Below, one piece after another: positions 61,630 through 64,000 of a DNA stretch of 64,000 nt. The stretch lies in assembly GCF_003967175.1 (NCBI RefSeq), contig NZ_AP018553.1:2157982-2221981 (forward strand), in the 5' to 3' direction. The position numbers and the translations under genes were made by a program. Position 1 is the stretch's first letter, and each line of letters starts with the position of its first letter. This DNA comes from Sulfodiicoccus acidiphilus. GTDB taxonomy: Archaea > Thermoproteota > Thermoprotei_A > Sulfolobales > Sulfolobaceae. The notes beneath the pieces are model-generated. The model had not been told where the DNA came from and ran no database searches. It saw nothing but the letters and a program-made list of their open reading frames with translations.

Positions 61630-62607
61630 TCAGAGTTTCCATCTCTCCCTGAGGTGGTACTTTGTCTCTTCTAGAGATCTCGTGAACTTCATCTTCACTT
61701 CACTCTTCGACTCTTTGGGTCTCGGCTCCTCTGGCTTTCTCTCCACTCCCCTAACGAAAGCTGGTAGACCTCTACGTAACCCAACTGAATAGCCTCCCTC
61801 CAACACCGCGAACCACCTCCTCTTTTCCCTTAGTCCACCCAGAGCCTCAAAGGAGGCCTCGGTGAATTCAAGGGAAGCTAATCCGTCCCCAGAGAAGCCG
61901 TCGAAGCCAGCCGAGAACCCAACTACGTCTGGTTTGAACTGATCAAGGAGAGACTGGATGAACGGAATTACCTCTAGGACGAGATCGTCTCCTCCACCGG
62001 GCGGGAACAGGATGTTAACCTTGGTGCCTTTACCTTCTCCGTCTCCTGTCTCGAAGGGAAAACCAGTTCCAGGGTAGATCGTGCTAGGATCTTGATGCAG
62101 GTCAATGTGAAGGACCTTAGGGTCCAAATAGAAGATCTCTTGCGTTCCGTTACCGTGATGGACATCGAAGTCTATTATCGCAACTCTTCCTTCCGCTTTG
62201 GAGGCGGCGTAGGCTATATTGTTAAATATGCAGAAGCCCTGAGTTGGAGCTCCCATCGCCCTTCCATATCTTCCAGCGTGATGTCCGGGAGGCCTCACTA
62301 AAGCTATCCCCTCTACTTTATATGCGGTGAAAGCTCCCCCTAGAGCCATCAGGGCGGATTCGTAGGTGAACCTATTAGTGTAGGTGTCAATATCTATTTG
62401 CTCTTCAGCCTCAGAGGCCCTTCTCACCATTTCGACGTAAGTCCCGTCATGCACCTCTAGGGGATCTCCAGCTCCCTCCGGACTCAACACCTCCACCTCA
62501 CCTAAGGCATCTAAGGCCAGCTCTAACCTCGTGCTATTCTCTATGTGAGGAAAGTGGGGTGGATCGTGTTTGGAGTAGATCGAAGAGTAAACTACCTTCA
62601 TATTCAT
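61630..62607 (-). CDS. Histone deacetylase superfamily amidohydrolase
   Basis: 325 residues with the complete zinc-enzyme motif set: RPPGHHAGR (~104-112), IIDFDVHHGNGTQE (~144, zinc ligands Asp and His), SAGFDGFSGD (~230, third ligand) and LEGGYS (~270). In bacteria and archaea such proteins deacetylate acetylpolyamines, acetoin-related or protein lysines; the acs-type enzymes regulated by lysine acetylation are possible targets. The last 40 residues are charged. ATG at 62607, or the third codon ATG. Confidence 0.87.
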   Translation of the reverse strand: MNMKVVYSSIYSKHDPPHFPHIENSTRLELALDALGEVEVLSPEGAGDPLEVHDGTYVEMVRRASEAEEQIDIDTYTNRFTYESALMALGGAFTAYKVEGIALVRPPGHHAGRYGRAMGAPTQGFCIFNNIAYAASKAEGRVAIIDFDVHHGNGTQEIFYLDPKVLHIDLHQDPSTIYPGTGFPFETGDGEGKGTKVNILFPPGGGDDLVLEVIPFIQSLLDQFKPDVVGFSAGFDGFSGDGLASLEFTEASFEALGGLREKRRWFAVLEGGYSVGLRRGLPAFVRGVERKPEEPRPKESKSEVKMKFTRSLEETKYHLRERWKL

Positions 62608-63503
62608 CGGGCTGCCCTTGCGAGTTATAGGGATTTGGGCCTATGGTTCTGCTTGCTGTTCAGAAGCTCTCATTTAGTCACCTCTGGCTACGAAAGGCCT
62701 GCGTTTACTCACGGTCAACCCTTTATTTTATCGGGGGACGAGGGGAAGGGATACAACTTCCGTGAGGATGGATAGCCCCCATATTTAAATAACGTTTGTA
62801 GAGATCACATTAACGATGGTCACCGAGAGGCGTCGAAGCGAGGGTCCGCGAAGTACGCCTCCGCCCCATTCGACGGCCCTTCATGGGCACCGACAGATCG
62901 GACTGGGACGATCCAGAGTTTAGAACTGGGCAAGGTGAGTGAAAGGAGCAGGAAATCTCTATCGCTAGGTGAGAAGCCCCGTCCGTCAGAGCTGTGTGAG
63001 TTAACCAACCAGTGAGTAAGTAGGGGTCAGACTTTCCTAGGGTTTCATGGAATTTCGTATCGACCCTCGTCTTCATACTCCTTGTCCCGCTCCCCAAGCC
63101 TAGGTTAGGGAGTGTGGACTACCAGCCGCGATATAGGGAGTCTGATCTAACCCGTTTTCCTCAGGTTGCTCCTCGAGTCCATAGTAGAGTTCTCCTCTAC
63201 GTGATAATATTAACGTAAAAGTTTATAAAACTCAGATTATTGAAATCACTTAGGTTCTAACGTTATCCCAGTTAATCCCTAGGGTACTACGAACTCCGAG
63301 GAACACGAAAAAGTGGTGGGGGAAAGGCGCACGGCACCGGCTCGCTTGATAGCGTTAAAAGGACTAGGCTCGCTAAATCACATCAAATGACAAAAAATTT
63401 ACAGCTTATCGGAAACTGTCGGCAACGGCACTAGTTGCGGAGAATGAAACAGGAGTCTGAAGTTACTATTTTAATCAAGATTAAAGATAAAAAGCTATGT
63501 TGC
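62608..63503 (+). other. Gene-free region with a family-B element
   Basis: 896 bp without supported genes. 62733-63006 is element B3. 63405-63419 carries the 15-mer also seen at 52455. 63190-63250 and 63460-63503 are AT-rich. No other content recognised. Confidence 0.5.
62733..63006 (+). mobile_element. Family-B non-coding element, full copy (B3)
   Basis: 274 bp. Left end GGGGGACGAGGGGAAGGG, then CATATTTAAATAACGTTTG, CATTAACGATGGTCACCGAG, GAAGTACGCCTCCGCC, GGGCACCGACAGATCGG and TAGAACTGGGCAAGGTGAG; right end AAGCCCCGTCCGTCAGAGC..GAGTTAAC. The inner 150 bp match B2 almost base for base on the opposite strand. Palindromic blocks suggest a strongly folded transcript. Confidence 0.72.
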
Positions 63504-64000
63504 TTAAGCAAATTGTGTAAAGGACGGCAGGCTAGAGTTCATAAAGTGAACGTTCTCACTCAAGGTAAGCCCTAGCTTGTAGTTTTCACTGGAGTTACTA
63601 GGGGAGTGTTGAAAGCCGAGGAGGGCTAGGGCTATTGCGGCTGGGATCGGGACTAGACTAGCGTTAATATATTCTCGTTGCCTAGAGAGTATGATTACGG
63701 TTACTGGGGCTGAGCCTAACAACCTCTCCACCTTAGAGGCCTCACTTACGTTCCTAGGGAGACCTACAATAATGTAAGTGTGAGTTCCACTAGTTACCAA
63801 CACCTCGTGGCCAAACTCTTTAGGAATAGTGGCCATGGCCACCATAGGCTCTCCATCGACCACCACCCCGGTCACATTAATAGGTCCACCTCTGAGGGAA
63901 ACATTTACCTCCATCATCATTAACGGTACGGTCGAGTAGTTAGTTGGCACAAGCGAGACCCAGCCTACTCCCACTCCCACCATATGCTCCCTTGGAGTAT
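63504..64000 (-). CDS. Secreted or membrane protein, cut by the window edge
   Basis: The frame is open to the edge; an ATG at 63983 is preceded by AGGGAG but only three bases away, so the true start may lie outside. About 160 residues are visible: Val/Gly-rich start, N-glycosylation sites (NYST, NVSL, NVTG, NVSE), beta-type sequence and one hydrophobic run near LVPIPAAIALALLGF. No enzyme motif. It looks like an extracellular domain of an unknown protein. Confidence 0.5.
   Translation of the reverse strand, partial: TPREHMVGVGVGWVSLVPTNYSTVPLMMMEVNVSLRGGPINVTGVVVDGEPMVAMATIPKEFGHEVLVTSGTHTYIIVGLPRNVSEASKVERLLGSAPVTVIILSRQREYINASLVPIPAAIALALLGFQHSPSNSSENYKLGLTLSENVHFMNSSLPSFTQFA

Overview
The window looks like the chromosome of a thermoacidophilic archaeon of the order Sulfolobales. 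This rests on the gene families present (a DUF3211/STK_08120-like SRPBCC protein, Hel308, a Ta0938-like zinc protein, FixABCX, archaeal pilin-like proteins, ECF and SSS transporters), on AGG/ATA-rich codon use, and on many genes that begin about 26 bases after a TATA box with no leader. Base composition is near 50% GC by eye, so a GC-rich lineage (Metallosphaera- or Sulfodiicoccus-like) is more likely than Sulfolobus proper. That placement is inference. I see no rRNA, tRNA or CRISPR array.

Layout. 1-5.7 kb: an S53 protease cut by the window edge, a decayed MFS gene, a three-gene cassette (Cys-rich small protein, PqqC/TenA-like enzyme with an N-terminal zinc motif, Ta0938-like zinc protein) and, divergent from it, an ECF vitamin-type transporter. 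6.2-9.3 kb: fixABCX. 9.6-11.3 kb: an orphan ParA/MinD ATPase and an unknown partner. 12.4-19.3 kb: an acyl-CoA (acetyl-CoA type) synthetase, a DUF3211 protein, then a formate-dehydrogenase-like molybdoenzyme with DUF1641 protein and FdhD. 19.7-22.8 kb: a DtxR-type regulator and a heavily decayed acyl-CoA synthetase. 22.8-26.6 kb: an operon of pilin-like secreted proteins ending in a LamG-like adhesin. 26.6-36 kb: a frameshifted SLC13 permease, a membrane-anchored HTH protein, MFS exporter, dienelactone hydrolase, THEP1 NTPase, SDR and an alpha/beta hydrolase. 35.8-42.9 kb: APC permease, polytopic 4Fe-4S membrane protein, a short phosphodiesterase-like protein, a short stand-alone TnpB, a ribbon-helix-helix protein, and a PiT phosphate transporter with its DUF47 partner. 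43.5-51.7 kb: MFS, histidine phosphatase, tnpB remnant, ABC exporter, Hel308. 52-58.3 kb: small membrane proteins, an MFS/MarR pair. 58.2-64 kb: DUF3311/SSS symporter, GlcD-type FAD oxidase, HDAC-like deacetylase and a cut secreted protein.

Functionally the window is rich in electron transfer (FixABCX, molybdoenzyme, FAD oxidase, membrane ferredoxin), organic-acid/acyl-CoA use and uptake (acs, SSS, SLC13, APC, MFS). Between the genes lie at least twelve roughly 200-300 bp structured non-coding elements. They share a 32-bp hairpin end with a tnpB remnant in this same window, so they look like non-autonomous IS200/IS605-type elements. No tnpA is present. Several transporters carry single frameshifts beside short G or C runs; these may be real decay or sequence errors.
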